From contig NZ_QKVL01000027.1 in assembly GCF_003231275.1 (NCBI RefSeq), forward strand, positions 1 to 64,000: DNA of 64,000 nt. The letters are read 5' to 3'. The DNA is from Pseudomonas huaxiensis. Lineage in GTDB: Bacteria; Pseudomonadota; Gammaproteobacteria; Pseudomonadales; Pseudomonadaceae. A program made the translations under genes and the position numbers. Under the pieces are notes generated by a model that saw nothing but the letters and a program-made list of their open reading frames with translations, had not been told where the DNA came from and did not search any database. Of this stretch, positions 1-9,067 are shown in pieces; the first letter of the stretch is position 1, and the number at the start of each line of letters is the position of its first letter.

Positions 1-1
1 C

Positions 2-2626
2 ATCGCCCATGCTCTCTACGACCCGGTCAGCATGACCCGTCGCACCTGGCAGGAAGGCACCGACGGCAAGCGCGGCAACGTCGATCGGGTGGTCTACAAC
101 CTGTTCGAAAAACCGCTGAAAAGCGAAGTGCTCGACAGCCAGGACAAGGTCGTCAGCACCGCCGAAATGCGCTACGACGGCCTCGGCCATTGCCGACAGG
201 AAATCAGCGTCCTGGGCAAGAGCACCTTCTACCGCTACGACCCGTGGGACCGTGTCAGCCTGACCGTGCTGCCGGACGAAACCCAGATCGTCCGCGCCTA
301 CGCCGAGCACAGCAGCGCCGAACTGGCGATCAGCATCGATGTGACGCCGGGCGGTGGCAACCGCACCACCCTGCGCCTGGGCAAACAGCAGTTCGATGGC
401 CTCGAGCGCCTGACCCGCGCCGATGTCGGTCCACGCAGTCAGCAGTACCGGTACACGAGCGGCCAGTTGCAGCCCGATGAACGGATTACCGCTGGCGGCC
501 AGAGCATCCACTACGAATACACCCCGAACCTCACCCAGCAGCCGGTCGCCCTGATCGCCCTGGACGAAGACGCCAGCTACACCTACGACCCTGACAACGC
601 GCAGTTGATCGCGACCAAAAACAACCAGGGCCGTCGCGAGTTCGACTACGACAGCGCCAGCTACCTCAGCCATGAACGCTGGGTCGTCGACGGCACGACC
701 TGGGAAGCGCTGTCCACGTACTCGCTGGCCGGCCGCCTGATTCAGCACACGGACGTGAACGGCCAGCAAAGCGTTTATGGGTACGACCAACAAGGCCGCG
801 TCGAGACCATCACCCAGGGCCGCCTGCACGCCAGCTTCGCCTACGACAGCCTGGGCCGGGCGTGGCGCACCACCACCCGCGACCTGGACGCCGAAACCGA
901 ACTGGTCACCTCGCTGACCTTCGACGACCATGGCCGGGAAATCGAGCGCGCCCTGGCCCTGAGCGGTCAGCCTACGCAGACCCTCACCCAGACCTGGCGC
1001 CTCGACAACCGCCTGCAGAGCCGGCACCAGCAAAGCGCCGGCTCCTCGCTGCTGAAGGAAGTGTTCGATTACGACGTGCGCGGCCGGTTGATCAGCCACG
1101 TCTGCTCGGGGCAAACCCTGCCGACGGATCGCTACGGCAACGCTATCGCCTCGCAAAGCTTCAAATACGACGGCCTGGACAACCTGCTGCAGGTGAGCAC
1201 CCGCTTCGCCGATGGCAGCAACGATGAGTCGACGCGCAGCTTCGCCGACGACGATCCGTGCCAACTGGTGCGTATCACCCACACCCACGCCGACCACCCG
1301 ACCAGCCAGGACCTGAGCTACGACGCCGACGGCCACCTGCTCGCCGACGAAAACGGCAACGGCCTGCACTACGACAGCCAGGGCCGCCTGCTACGGGTCA
1401 CCGGCAAGAGCGGTCAAAACATCAGCCAGTACCACTACGACGGGCACAACCAGTTGACCGGCGTCACCCACGACGGGGAGGCACAGACCCGGCGCTTCTA
1501 CCAGGGCAATCAGTTGGGCAGCACGGTGCAAGGCAACACCCGCATCAGCTACCTGTACGACGGTGATCGGCCGCTGGGCCAGCAAAAGATGAATGCGCCC
1601 GCCGAAACCCTGCTGCTGCTGACGGATGCCAACCGCAGCGTGCGCGGCGAAAGCCAGCAACAGACACTGCGCGAAACCGCCTACGGTGCCTATGGTGAAC
1701 GCGGCAATGACGGCATGAAAACCGTGCTGGGCTTCAACGGTGAAGTGCGCGACAGCCTGTCCGGCTGGTACCTGCTGGGCAAAGGCCACCGTGCCTACAA
1801 CCCGGAACTGAAGTGCTTCCACAGCCCCGACTGGCTGAGCCCGTTCGGCGCCGGGGGCCTTAATCCGTATATGTACTGCGGAGGCGATTCGGTAAACCGC
1901 AGCGACCCTACCGGGCAATTCTGGCAAGGTGCGGGTTGGGTAGGCCTTGGCCTGGGTGTCCTCGGGGCGGGGCTGACCTTACTGTCGTTCGGCGGCCTGG
2001 CGCCCGCCTATACACTGATGATGAGCGGCGGCCTCGCGGCAGCGGCACAGGGTGGCGCAGCGTTGACCGCCATTGCTGCCGGCGCGGGCGCGTTGGGCAC
2101 GGGGGTGGCGCAGTCACTGGTCAGTGACAAGCAGACAAAGAAGGTCCTGGGCCAGCTGAGTTTCGGGTTGGGGATCGTTTCGATGGCCGCGGGATTGGGT
2201 TCGTTGAAGTTCAATGGGTTGAAAAAGGGCTCATCGTCAGGCGATGACCTGGCGACCGGTACTCGCGAGCAACTGCCCTTCAATCACGAATACAGACCTC
2301 ATCGCTTTGGCCGTCCAGTGCCTAAGGCGCCAACTGAAATACTTACGACCAACCCTCCTCCAGTTACGTCACCGTCACCGCCACCGTCACCGCCACCGTC
2401 ACCGCCACCACCCAAGGCAACAGGGCCGTTGCCCGATGCATCTGTTCCTAAAATCTCCGTTCCCAAGAGCAAGGGAGCCCGTCCTGGCGGACCACACCCT
2501 GAAGATCTATATAGTTCGGAACTGAAAAGCGCTACGGAGGCTATGAGCAAGACCAATAAGGTAGGTAAGACTGTTGCCGAAGTGCGGAGCAAGCATCAGT
2601 TTAAATCCGCCTTCAAAGTTAACTGA
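2..2626 (+). CDS. RHS/YD-repeat polymorphic toxin-like protein (5' end outside window)
   Basis: The reading frame is open from the left edge, so this is the C-terminal part (about 874 residues seen) of a larger RHS-family protein. At least ten YD-type repeats are visible (YRYDPWDR, YGYDQQGR, FAYDSLGR, FDYDVRGR, LHYDSQGR, YHYDGHNQ). They are followed by an RHS-associated core ending near NPYMYCGGDSVNRSDPTG at about nt 1910. In this family the repeats form a hollow beta-cage that encloses a variable C-terminal effector. Here the tail has Gly/Ala-rich hydrophobic segments (nt 1930-2220), a Pro/Ser-rich linker and a polar, basic end of about 50 residues. I cannot assign the tail to a known toxin fold. 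No plausible immunity gene follows. A 12-nt repeat encodes the PSPP units of the linker. Family assignment is firm; effector activity is inference. Confidence 0.9.
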   Translation: MAHALYDPVSMTRRTWQEGTDGKRGNVDRVVYNLFEKPLKSEVLDSQDKVVSTAEMRYDGLGHCRQEISVLGKSTFYRYDPWDRVSLTVLPDETQIVRAYAEHSSAELAISIDVTPGGGNRTTLRLGKQQFDGLERLTRADVGPRSQQYRYTSGQLQPDERITAGGQSIHYEYTPNLTQQPVALIALDEDASYTYDPDNAQLIATKNNQGRREFDYDSASYLSHERWVVDGTTWEALSTYSLAGRLIQHTDVNGQQSVYGYDQQGRVETITQGRLHASFAYDSLGRAWRTTTRDLDAETELVTSLTFDDHGREIERALALSGQPTQTLTQTWRLDNRLQSRHQQSAGSSLLKEVFDYDVRGRLISHVCSGQTLPTDRYGNAIASQSFKYDGLDNLLQVSTRFADGSNDESTRSFADDDPCQLVRITHTHADHPTSQDLSYDADGHLLADENGNGLHYDSQGRLLRVTGKSGQNISQYHYDGHNQLTGVTHDGEAQTRRFYQGNQLGSTVQGNTRISYLYDGDRPLGQQKMNAPAETLLLLTDANRSVRGESQQQTLRETAYGAYGERGNDGMKTVLGFNGEVRDSLSGWYLLGKGHRAYNPELKCFHSPDWLSPFGAGGLNPYMYCGGDSVNRSDPTGQFWQGAGWVGLGLGVLGAGLTLLSFGGLAPAYTLMMSGGLAAAAQGGAALTAIAAGAGALGTGVAQSLVSDKQTKKVLGQLSFGLGIVSMAAGLGSLKFNGLKKGSSSGDDLATGTREQLPFNHEYRPHRFGRPVPKAPTEILTTNPPPVTSPSPPPSPPPSPPPPKATGPLPDASVPKISVPKSKGARPGGPHPEDLYSSELKSATEAMSKTNKVGKTVAEVRSKHQFKSAFKVN
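2361..2412 (+). repeat. short tandem repeat coding the Pro-Ser linker of the RHS protein
   Basis: Imperfect copies of a 12-nt unit (tcaccgccaccg-like) encode the repeated Ser-Pro-Pro-Pro linker between the hydrophobic part and the end of the RHS protein. The unit length keeps the frame, so copy-number change would only change linker length. Confidence 0.75.
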
Positions 2627-2630
2627 AAAT

Positions 2631-2667
2631 CCAGAGAGCCTGACGCCCCAGTCGTCAGGCTCTCTGG
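2631..2667. terminator. perfect 15-bp hairpin between convergent genes
   Basis: CCAGAGAGCCTGACG (2631-2645) pairs perfectly with 2653-2667 across a 7-nt loop, 5 bp after the RHS stop. There is no T-run on either side, so it is a terminator-like or mRNA 3'-end hairpin rather than a textbook intrinsic terminator. The following 150 bp up to the next gene show nothing recognisable. Confidence 0.6.
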
Positions 2668-2814
2668 CCCGGGGACTTCTGGCAACGGCTAGCTACTTGC
2701 ATCACTCGCGATTAGCACCCCGGCATATTCACAAACCGAATCACGATCGCAGTGGAAGCGACTTGCCCTTCATCACGGACAACAACTCAGCCAGGGTGCT
2801 CATCACCTGCCTCC

Positions 2815-4275
2815 TTAGCTCACCAGGTTGAGATCGAGGGACCGGAAATCCAGGTAAGTCTCCCCGTCATCGAAACTGACGGCGGCACGTATGGCGAAGA
2901 CCTTGTCAAGTTGCAACTTCAGCAGGTCGGCCCTGGGCAATAACGCCGTCACCGGAGAGGAGTCCCTGGGCACATCCTTACCGTCCATCAGGGGGAGACT
3001 GATCGCCCCGCCCTGATGATCCAGCCCGGAGACCCAGAGGTTGATGCGCATGCCGTCCGCCAGCGGTTTGTACGGCCAGGGGTCCATCCACAGGTTGGCG
3101 CCCTGCGGCACGCTGGCGAGACTGAGCTTGCTGCCCACCGCCTGAGAGCAACGGAGCAACATCATGTTGATAGTCGCCAGCTTCTGGACGGTGAGGAGAT
3201 AGATCGCCGAGATTTCCGGCTCGCCGGTCGGCCATTTCACGCTGTAATAGACCTCGACCTTGCGCCCCATATTGGCGGGAATTGCGCTCGCGGGGATCTT
3301 GAAGTCCATGCCATCCGGCGAGCTGGGCGTGGCGGTCTGGAACGAGCCGAGGTCGCCGAAACCACGCCAGTGCAGGGTCAGGGTTGCGCCGCTGATATCG
3401 TCCTGCTGCGCGGGGACCCGGGCGGTGACGCCGCCGGTGGTGTTCGCCGGATTGATGTGGCCTTCGCCCGGGTTACCGGGCGTGGCCAGCAACACCGTTG
3501 CCAGCGGTCGTGGTTCAGGAGGACGGATGTTCACCCTCAGTATTTGGGATTTGGACAACATGGACTCGTTGCCGGCACGGTCCTGCAGCACGTAAGTGAT
3601 TGCCCGGTCGCCATTGCCCTCGCGCTTGATCATCTCGCCATCAAAGAACACGGACAGGTCCGGGGTCAGCTCGACATCGATGACCTCGTTCTTGCCATCC
3701 GCTGACTTCTTCCAGAACCCTTTGAGACGGTCGCCGGGCTTGAACGCATAGGAGGTCTCGGGCACGGTGGCCTCGACTCTGTTGTTGTTGTCCTCCAGGT
3801 AGCGGTTGGTGATCCCGCCAATAACGACCTCCGCAGGAAAGATCAACTTGTCGGGATTCAAGGGGTACGCTGGCGGTATGGTGTCGATGGTGATCGTCAG
3901 CGGCAAGGAGCGATGGCTGTTGCCCGCCCAGTCAACCACCTCGTAAAGCAGTTGATGAGGACCATCCGGCGCCAGGTTTTCCTTGGGAAGCATGATGAAC
4001 AGGTCATTGTCGGGAATGGGCGCCGTCCAGCGTTTGCTGGCCGCCACCCGACCGTCCCACAGCAGGTCAAGGCGCTCCTCACCCAGCCCGGGGCTGGACG
4101 TCGGCCACTTGTCGAAATCGACTCTCAAGGGTGCAATGAGTGCAGCCCTCGGCAACAGATTTTCGTCACCGCCGGGAATGGGGTCCAATACCGCCGCCAC
4201 TCTTGGCGCCGGTAGTTCGAGGAGGTCGGACACGGACGTCGAGGCAGAATCGGATGGAGGATGGAAATCATTCAT
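2815..4275 (-). CDS. Ig-like repeat protein, paralogue of the gene at 6890-8836
   Basis: A 486-residue protein without signal peptide or membrane segment, made of repeated beta-sandwich (Ig-like, bacterial surface or adhesin type) modules. Module boundaries show as VDWAGNSHRSLPLTITIDTIPP (cut: VDWAGNSH...IDTIPP) and YVLQDRAGNES, both typical of Ig-like domains that end in a strand before a Pro-rich linker. N-terminal text IPGGDENLLPRAAL resembles IPGDPDGLVRASVL in the second paralogue, and both contain VLQDRAGN. It is convergent with the RHS gene and lies downstream of the autotransporter gene on the same strand. A 16-bp motif 56-71 bp before the start is shared with the paralogue. Function is unknown. 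A structural or delivery role next to the toxin-like gene is only inference. Confidence 0.75.
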   Translation of the reverse strand: MNDFHPPSDSASTSVSDLLELPAPRVAAVLDPIPGGDENLLPRAALIAPLRVDFDKWPTSSPGLGEERLDLLWDGRVAASKRWTAPIPDNDLFIMLPKENLAPDGPHQLLYEVVDWAGNSHRSLPLTITIDTIPPAYPLNPDKLIFPAEVVIGGITNRYLEDNNNRVEATVPETSYAFKPGDRLKGFWKKSADGKNEVIDVELTPDLSVFFDGEMIKREGNGDRAITYVLQDRAGNESMLSKSQILRVNIRPPEPRPLATVLLATPGNPGEGHINPANTTGGVTARVPAQQDDISGATLTLHWRGFGDLGSFQTATPSSPDGMDFKIPASAIPANMGRKVEVYYSVKWPTGEPEISAIYLLTVQKLATINMMLLRCSQAVGSKLSLASVPQGANLWMDPWPYKPLADGMRINLWVSGLDHQGGAISLPLMDGKDVPRDSSPVTALLPRADLLKLQLDKVFAIRAAVSFDDGETYLDFRSLDLNLVS

Positions 4276-4330
4276 GGCAGCTCACTCGTCAGGGTTTGGA
4301 GCCCCATTGAACAATAGGGTGGAGAAGTGC

Positions 4331-4346
4331 CGAAACTGACAGAAAT
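4331..4346 (-). promoter_or_regulatory. 16-bp motif shared by the two Ig-like genes (copy 1)
   Basis: On the minus strand it reads ATTTCTGTCAGTTTCG. The identical 16 bases occur at 8979-8994 before the paralogous gene. With the preceding bases it forms an imperfect dyad (CTGATA-TTTC-TGTCAG). It lies about 56 bp before the start codon, which suits a promoter or operator element. Confidence 0.5.
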
Positions 4347-4386
4347 ATCAGGTGGTCGCCCTTTTACAGCGCATTACTCCAGGACG

Positions 4387-4434
4387 AAAAAAGCCGGAGG
4401 CCGATGCCGTCGATGGCACCGGGCTCCGGCTTTC
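4387..4434 (-). terminator. intrinsic terminator after the autotransporter gene
   Basis: On the minus strand, AAGCCGGAG (4424-4432 arm) pairs with CTCCGGCTT (4391-4399 arm) and a T-run follows. It lies just after the stop at 4443 and fits a Rho-independent terminator. Confidence 0.8.
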
Positions 4435-4442
4435 AAGGTTAC

Positions 4443-6641
4443 TTACCAGCTATAGCGAACGCCGAAGTTGGCACCCCAGGGTTGGTCGATCTTGTCGCCG
4501 TTGCTGTAGTCAAAGTCCGCATGCACGGCGATGCGATCGGTCAGCGACAACGCGATCCCCGCGCCCAGTTCGCCACGCGATCCCGACAGGTCGTTGTCGA
4601 AGCGGTTGTCGTTGACCTGGGCTTCGTTGTTGTTGATGAACTCATGGGCCAGCGCCGCACGGACATAGGGCTGAACCCGCATCTGGTTGTTCATGAGAAT
4701 GTCACGGCCAACCGTCACACCGACTTTGCCGAGCAACGAACGACTGCGGTCGCCATCGACCTGCATGCCGTTGTTCAGGTCGTAGCTCTGCCCCTGGATG
4801 ACCGCCCCGATCAACTGGCCATAGGGCTCGACGAACCAGCCGTGGTTCAGCTTGATATGCCGACCGGCTTCCAGTGAGGCAGTGACCGCGCCATTGTCGA
4901 AATCCCCCTTGGCCTTGGTGCCGTCGCTCAAGTGCACATCGGCCTTGTTCTGGAAGCGGTTGAATTTCAGCACGCCATCGACGTAGTAGCCGGACTCCGG
5001 TTGCAGCCAGGTGCTGTACACGCCTGCGTAGTAACTGTCGATCTTGCCGGAGGTGCCGCGCCCCATGTCCAGGTCGGAGGTGCTGTAGCCGCCGAGCAGA
5101 CCGATCAGCCACTGGCCGTCGCCGTAAGGCAGCGGCGCATCAGCACCGAACGCAAGTCCTTGCTGCACCTGGTTGTAGCTGCTGCCCTGGGCGGTCACGT
5201 TGAACTTGTTGCCGTAGGTGCGCATCCAGCCGCCGGCCTTGCTGTCGTTCAGGCGGATCTCGCCCATGCGGCTGCGCAGGGTGCTCAGTTCGCCGTAGAG
5301 CACAGTCGGACCGGCCTCGAAAATCGCCAGCGCAGTGCGGGCGCCGGGGCTGATCTTGCGAGTGCTGGCATCGAGGTACCATTTGTTGCCGTCCTGGGCC
5401 AGGCCGTAAGACCAGGTGCCCAGGTCCACTTCGCCGCCCAACAGGGCGAACTGCGCATTGCCGCCGGCGATTTCCACCAGTAACAGGCGGGCGTCGGAGA
5501 GTGGATCGGCGCCGCTGCTGTGTACGAGGATTTCATGATTGCCGTCGGCGACACCGGTCACTTCGAGTTTGTCGGACAGGCCTTGGGAAAAGTCAGCCTC
5601 CATTTCGAAAATGCCGTTGCCCGAAAGGTTTTCCACCGACAGGGTGTAGAAGTCGCCGGGGTTGCCGAACTTGATGCTGCCACCGCTGCCCATTTCCAGG
5701 TTCTGCACGGTCGAGTCCTCGACCATCACCCATTGCGCCGCGCTGTCGACGCTCAGTGCCTCGACGTTCTCGAGCCGCCCGGTCAGTACCGAACCATTGC
5801 GCAGATTCACTGCGCCACTGCTGCCAGCCTCGATGATCACATCGCCGGTGAGTAGGCTGCTGGACACATTGAACGTCGCACTGCCGCTATCGACCACCTG
5901 CAGCAGCACGCCGTCGGCGCCTTGCAGTTGCGAGCCATTGTTGACGTTGATGGTGGCTTCAGGATCGCCCACCAGACCGTTGACCAGAATGGCCGGGCCG
6001 CTTCCGCCGAACACCGTGCTGTTGTCCAGCGTCAGCACGCCGACGCCATCGCCACTCGAATCCGCAAATATCTGCACGCCACTCTTCGCGCCCCGGATAA
6101 CCGTGCCATTGCCTGCCACGACCGTACCGCTGACCAGGCGCAGGCCCTCCTCGGTGGTGCCGGTCACTTGCGCGCTGTTCAACTGCAGGACGCTGTGCTT
6201 CGAAACCGAAGCGCCGATCGTCCCGGTAATGACTGTGCCTGTCACCGTGGCCTTGGATCCGGTGCCCGTACCGGCGACTCGTGCCAACGCCAGGCCGGTC
6301 GCGTCAGCGGAGGTAATAGACCCGCCAATGATCGTGGCAAAGCTGTCGACCAGCCAGACTCCGCTTTGCCCCGACCTGGCCACGATCTTCGTACCATTGA
6401 GGTTGACCGTGGAGCCACTTCGCGCACTGATATTGAACGCACTGCCACGGGTCATGTTCAGTTCCGACTGGTTTTTCATGTTGATCGAGTCGGCGATATC
6501 ACGGTCGGGGGTCGGGTTGAATATCTGGCGATCCAGTTCGAGCGCCATCGCCTGCTGTCCGGCGAACAGCAACGGCGCGAGGTACATGAACTTACGGGCA
6601 AAGGGAAAACGGCGCGAAACAATTAGTGACGAGCTAGCCAT
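4443..6641 (-). CDS. type V autotransporter with pertactin-like passenger
   Basis: A 732-residue outer-membrane autotransporter. The start at 6641 is chosen because AAGGA lies 8 nt upstream and it puts a signal peptide (basic RRFPFARKF, hydrophobic core, AMA cleavage site) at the N-terminus; an upstream in-frame start would add 46 unlikely residues. The passenger (about residues 35-440) is built of short Gly/Ser/Thr/Val repeats typical of a pertactin-type right-handed beta-helix. The barrel begins near GGWMRTYGNKFNV and ends in the aromatic FGVRYSW, as expected for BAM-dependent insertion. No protease triad or RGD motif was seen, so an adhesin or surface role is the default inference. It lies between the two Ig-like paralogues, with its own terminator downstream. 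Confidence 0.88.
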   Translation of the reverse strand: MASSSLIVSRRFPFARKFMYLAPLLFAGQQAMALELDRQIFNPTPDRDIADSINMKNQSELNMTRGSAFNISARSGSTVNLNGTKIVARSGQSGVWLVDSFATIIGGSITSADATGLALARVAGTGTGSKATVTGTVITGTIGASVSKHSVLQLNSAQVTGTTEEGLRLVSGTVVAGNGTVIRGAKSGVQIFADSSGDGVGVLTLDNSTVFGGSGPAILVNGLVGDPEATINVNNGSQLQGADGVLLQVVDSGSATFNVSSSLLTGDVIIEAGSSGAVNLRNGSVLTGRLENVEALSVDSAAQWVMVEDSTVQNLEMGSGGSIKFGNPGDFYTLSVENLSGNGIFEMEADFSQGLSDKLEVTGVADGNHEILVHSSGADPLSDARLLLVEIAGGNAQFALLGGEVDLGTWSYGLAQDGNKWYLDASTRKISPGARTALAIFEAGPTVLYGELSTLRSRMGEIRLNDSKAGGWMRTYGNKFNVTAQGSSYNQVQQGLAFGADAPLPYGDGQWLIGLLGGYSTSDLDMGRGTSGKIDSYYAGVYSTWLQPESGYYVDGVLKFNRFQNKADVHLSDGTKAKGDFDNGAVTASLEAGRHIKLNHGWFVEPYGQLIGAVIQGQSYDLNNGMQVDGDRSRSLLGKVGVTVGRDILMNNQMRVQPYVRAALAHEFINNNEAQVNDNRFDNDLSGSRGELGAGIALSLTDRIAVHADFDYSNGDKIDQPWGANFGVRYSW

Positions 6642-6703
6642 GAATTTATCCTTGACTGGTTTAACGTCCGACTGGCAGGCGCACTGATGAATAACCAACG
6701 CCA

Positions 6704-6723
6704 CTTTCGGAAAGGCCCGAAAG
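6704..6723. promoter_or_regulatory. inverted repeat upstream of the autotransporter gene
   Basis: CTTTCGG and CCGAAAG (6704-6710, 6717-6723) are separated by 6 nt, about 65-80 bp before the start codon. A small operator or leader hairpin is possible; no regulator can be named. Confidence 0.3.
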
Positions 6724-6804
6724 AATAAGCACCCATCACTTATGTATATGTAGGGCTTTTCAACAAGAGCCATAGCCAAACTCAGCAGGCATCATCTCGA
6801 ATAA

Positions 6805-6853
6805 TGAAAAAACGGCACGATCAGGTCTTGTCTGTAGGACCTGATCGCGCCGT
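6805..6853 (-). terminator. intrinsic terminator of the 648-residue Ig-like gene
   Basis: On the minus strand, CGGCGCGATCAGGTC pairs with GACCTGATCGTGCCG (one mismatch) and is followed by a run of six T. It lies about 40 bp after the stop at 6890. Confidence 0.88.
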
Positions 6854-6889
6854 AATCATTGCCTCTTCAACGGCCGCTGGCCGGGCCTG

Positions 6890-8836
6890 TCAGGGCATAG
6901 GACACTGAGGGTTGACCCCGATGTACTCGGCTGCCGTCGCCGACGAAACAAGTTCGCCCCCCGCGATCACACGGAAATGAGCATTGGAAAGCCCGACGCC
7001 ATTGGTTGTCTCCGTATAAGCGGGCAGGATGCACGTTGCGTAAGGCTGAACGAAGAACTCGATACCATTGGCCTCATGGTTGGTATCGAGGGTGAGCCGG
7101 CCAGTGAACTCGGTGCCGGGAACTTTTCCACCGCCACCGTCGACCAGCCATTCATCCACCCACCAGTCCAGGGTCACTTCCACGCCGGCCTTGAGGTATT
7201 TACCATCAGGCGCGATACGAACGACGAAGCCGTGCTCCCCATCGCGGCTCCGAATCGAAGTGCAGTTCAGGACTTTGCCCCCATCTGGGCGTACATAAAT
7301 ATCCGGGAAGGTGGGAGCAGGGAAGGTGATGATTTCGACCTGCACATCAACGTCCGTCACTTTCGATTTCTGGTAGTTGACTCCAGCCAGGTCAGTAATC
7401 AGGTAATGCACGGGCAGGTCCGTACGGTTGCCGGTCTGCTCGATCAACGCCCACGGGATGGTCATTTCCACAATGTCTCCAGGGACGTCGCCTGGATTGA
7501 CCTCGTAATACTCGGGAATACGCATCCCATTCCAGTAAAGCCAGATCATGTCACCCTCTTTGGCCGACTCATAAAGAGGAATGAAGGCCGTGGCGTCTTT
7601 TCCGTTGTCGGCCTGGACCAGCTTGTTGTCCTGCCCCGACTCGCCCTGGACCACAAACACCGGCAGATTAGGATTGACGGGGTCGGGAGCACCTGGGTTC
7701 TCTGGCCCGACCACCTCGAAGTTGACACTGACGTCCGTGGTCAGCGGTGCTTCGGGGAATGACAGGCTCCCCCGCTTCACCTCATAGCTCACCACAACTG
7801 ACTGAGCGCCGCCCGTGTCGAAGTCGTAGACATCTCTCATGATTGCCCAGGGCACTTGCACTTCCAGCGGGAAGCTAGGTGAAGGGCCCAGTGGATAGGC
7901 CGCCAGTTCCGTCGCGCCCCACTTCACATGGATCAGGTCGCCGTTCTTTCCGCCATCGAATGCCGGAATCTCCACTACTACGCCAAGTAAAGCGTCATCG
8001 CGATCGATGCCGTCACCCAGAGCCAGCGGCACTACCGGATCCTTGAGATTTTCCGGCAGCGCCCCCAGAGCCACCGACACCCTGGTCGGGTAGGAGAGCC
8101 TGCTAAGGTTTCCAGCCCGGTCCTGGAGCACGTGCAGGGCATACCAGTCACCATCACCAGCAGTGGTCAGAAATTCCCGGGTGAGTGTGAATGCCATGGT
8201 CGCATCCAGATCGATCATGCCATCGAAAGAGATACCATCTATGACGTCCGGTACGTACTTGAGCCAAAATAGATAGGCAGTTTCACCTGCTTCTTTATCA
8301 GGATACGCCGCGACAGTTGCGAGTAAATTTCCCCCGTGTTCATCAAGCCAGGCGTCTGTGATCACCGTAGACTCGATTGCCAGCGCAGGAGGAGATTGAA
8401 GGTCGTAAGGTGGTGTAGTGTCCAGTCTCAAGCGAAGGTCTTGCGAATTAATGGGGTCCCCAGTCCAAAGCACCACCTCATAACCCAACAACCTGCGCCC
8501 TTCAATGAAGTCCTCGACCGGGATTGACAGCTCCAAGGGAAAGGTCACGCCGGCAGGTACCGACATGTTAAGAATTGTCAGGTACTGATCACTTCCCTGC
8601 TGCGCCCAGTACAGCGTCAACGTCTCCGGGAACGGGAAATCCGGGCCTGAGCGCCAGTTCGGGATCGTGACTCTCAGCGGTTTGGCGAGCACAGAGGCCC
8701 GAACCAGACCGTCGGGATCGCCGGGGATGATATCCGGAACAGTGGGTGCCGCCATTTCGTTCCGGCTTTCCCTCAGTTTGCGCCGGTAATCGGCACGTAC
8801 CTGCTGCGCGATGGTCAGCGGATTGAATGTGTTCAT
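6890..8836 (-). CDS. large Ig-like repeat protein, paralogue of the gene at 2815-4275
   Basis: A 648-residue protein with no Sec signal, composed of at least four beta-sandwich modules of about 120 residues. Examples are the N-terminal module from IIPGDPDGLVRASVL, a second ending in HVLQDRAGNLSRLSYPTRVSV (cut here as HVLQDRAGNLSRLS), and later modules with DLIHVKWGATELA and DMIWLYWNGMRIP. The recurring (L/I)xWxG strand suggests repeats of one fold. The start is supported by AAGGAGAAGGACC before the ATG. The sequence relation to the 486-residue protein is clear but distant. Its own promoter region carries the same 16-bp motif, and a strong terminator follows, so it is probably monocistronic. 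Function is not recognised. Confidence 0.75.
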   Translation of the reverse strand: MNTFNPLTIAQQVRADYRRKLRESRNEMAAPTVPDIIPGDPDGLVRASVLAKPLRVTIPNWRSGPDFPFPETLTLYWAQQGSDQYLTILNMSVPAGVTFPLELSIPVEDFIEGRRLLGYEVVLWTGDPINSQDLRLRLDTTPPYDLQSPPALAIESTVITDAWLDEHGGNLLATVAAYPDKEAGETAYLFWLKYVPDVIDGISFDGMIDLDATMAFTLTREFLTTAGDGDWYALHVLQDRAGNLSRLSYPTRVSVALGALPENLKDPVVPLALGDGIDRDDALLGVVVEIPAFDGGKNGDLIHVKWGATELAAYPLGPSPSFPLEVQVPWAIMRDVYDFDTGGAQSVVVSYEVKRGSLSFPEAPLTTDVSVNFEVVGPENPGAPDPVNPNLPVFVVQGESGQDNKLVQADNGKDATAFIPLYESAKEGDMIWLYWNGMRIPEYYEVNPGDVPGDIVEMTIPWALIEQTGNRTDLPVHYLITDLAGVNYQKSKVTDVDVQVEIITFPAPTFPDIYVRPDGGKVLNCTSIRSRDGEHGFVVRIAPDGKYLKAGVEVTLDWWVDEWLVDGGGGKVPGTEFTGRLTLDTNHEANGIEFFVQPYATCILPAYTETTNGVGLSNAHFRVIAGGELVSSATAAEYIGVNPQCPMP

Positions 8837-8978
8837 GGTCCTTCTCCTTTGGGTTTCGCCGTCTGCACCTGCATCGCATTCCTGCTGGGGTGACTGGAGG
8901 CACTAATGGACGCCGACACTGGCGAGTAGCGTGGCCGGCGACTGCATGACGACGAGTAAACGCCAAACACCGAAGGCC

Positions 8979-8994
8979 CGAAACTGACAGAAAT
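8979..8994 (-). promoter_or_regulatory. 16-bp motif shared by the two Ig-like genes (copy 2)
   Basis: Identical over 16 bases to 4331-4346 (ATTTCTGTCAGTTTCG on the minus strand). Here it lies about 143 bp before the start codon rather than 56, so a shared site plus different leader lengths is more likely than simple duplication of a whole 5' region. Confidence 0.5.
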
Positions 8995-9067
8995 GCTAGG
9001 TAGCGCGCGCACGCGACGCCGTGAAACACGGCATCGGTGTGCTGCAGCGGAGAAAGGAGAAAGACAA

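Noticed and set aside
2574..2831. Small plus-strand frame after the RHS gene as a possible immunity gene
   Set aside because: It runs through the 15-bp hairpin, overlaps the RHS end in another frame, has no ribosome site and low-quality composition.
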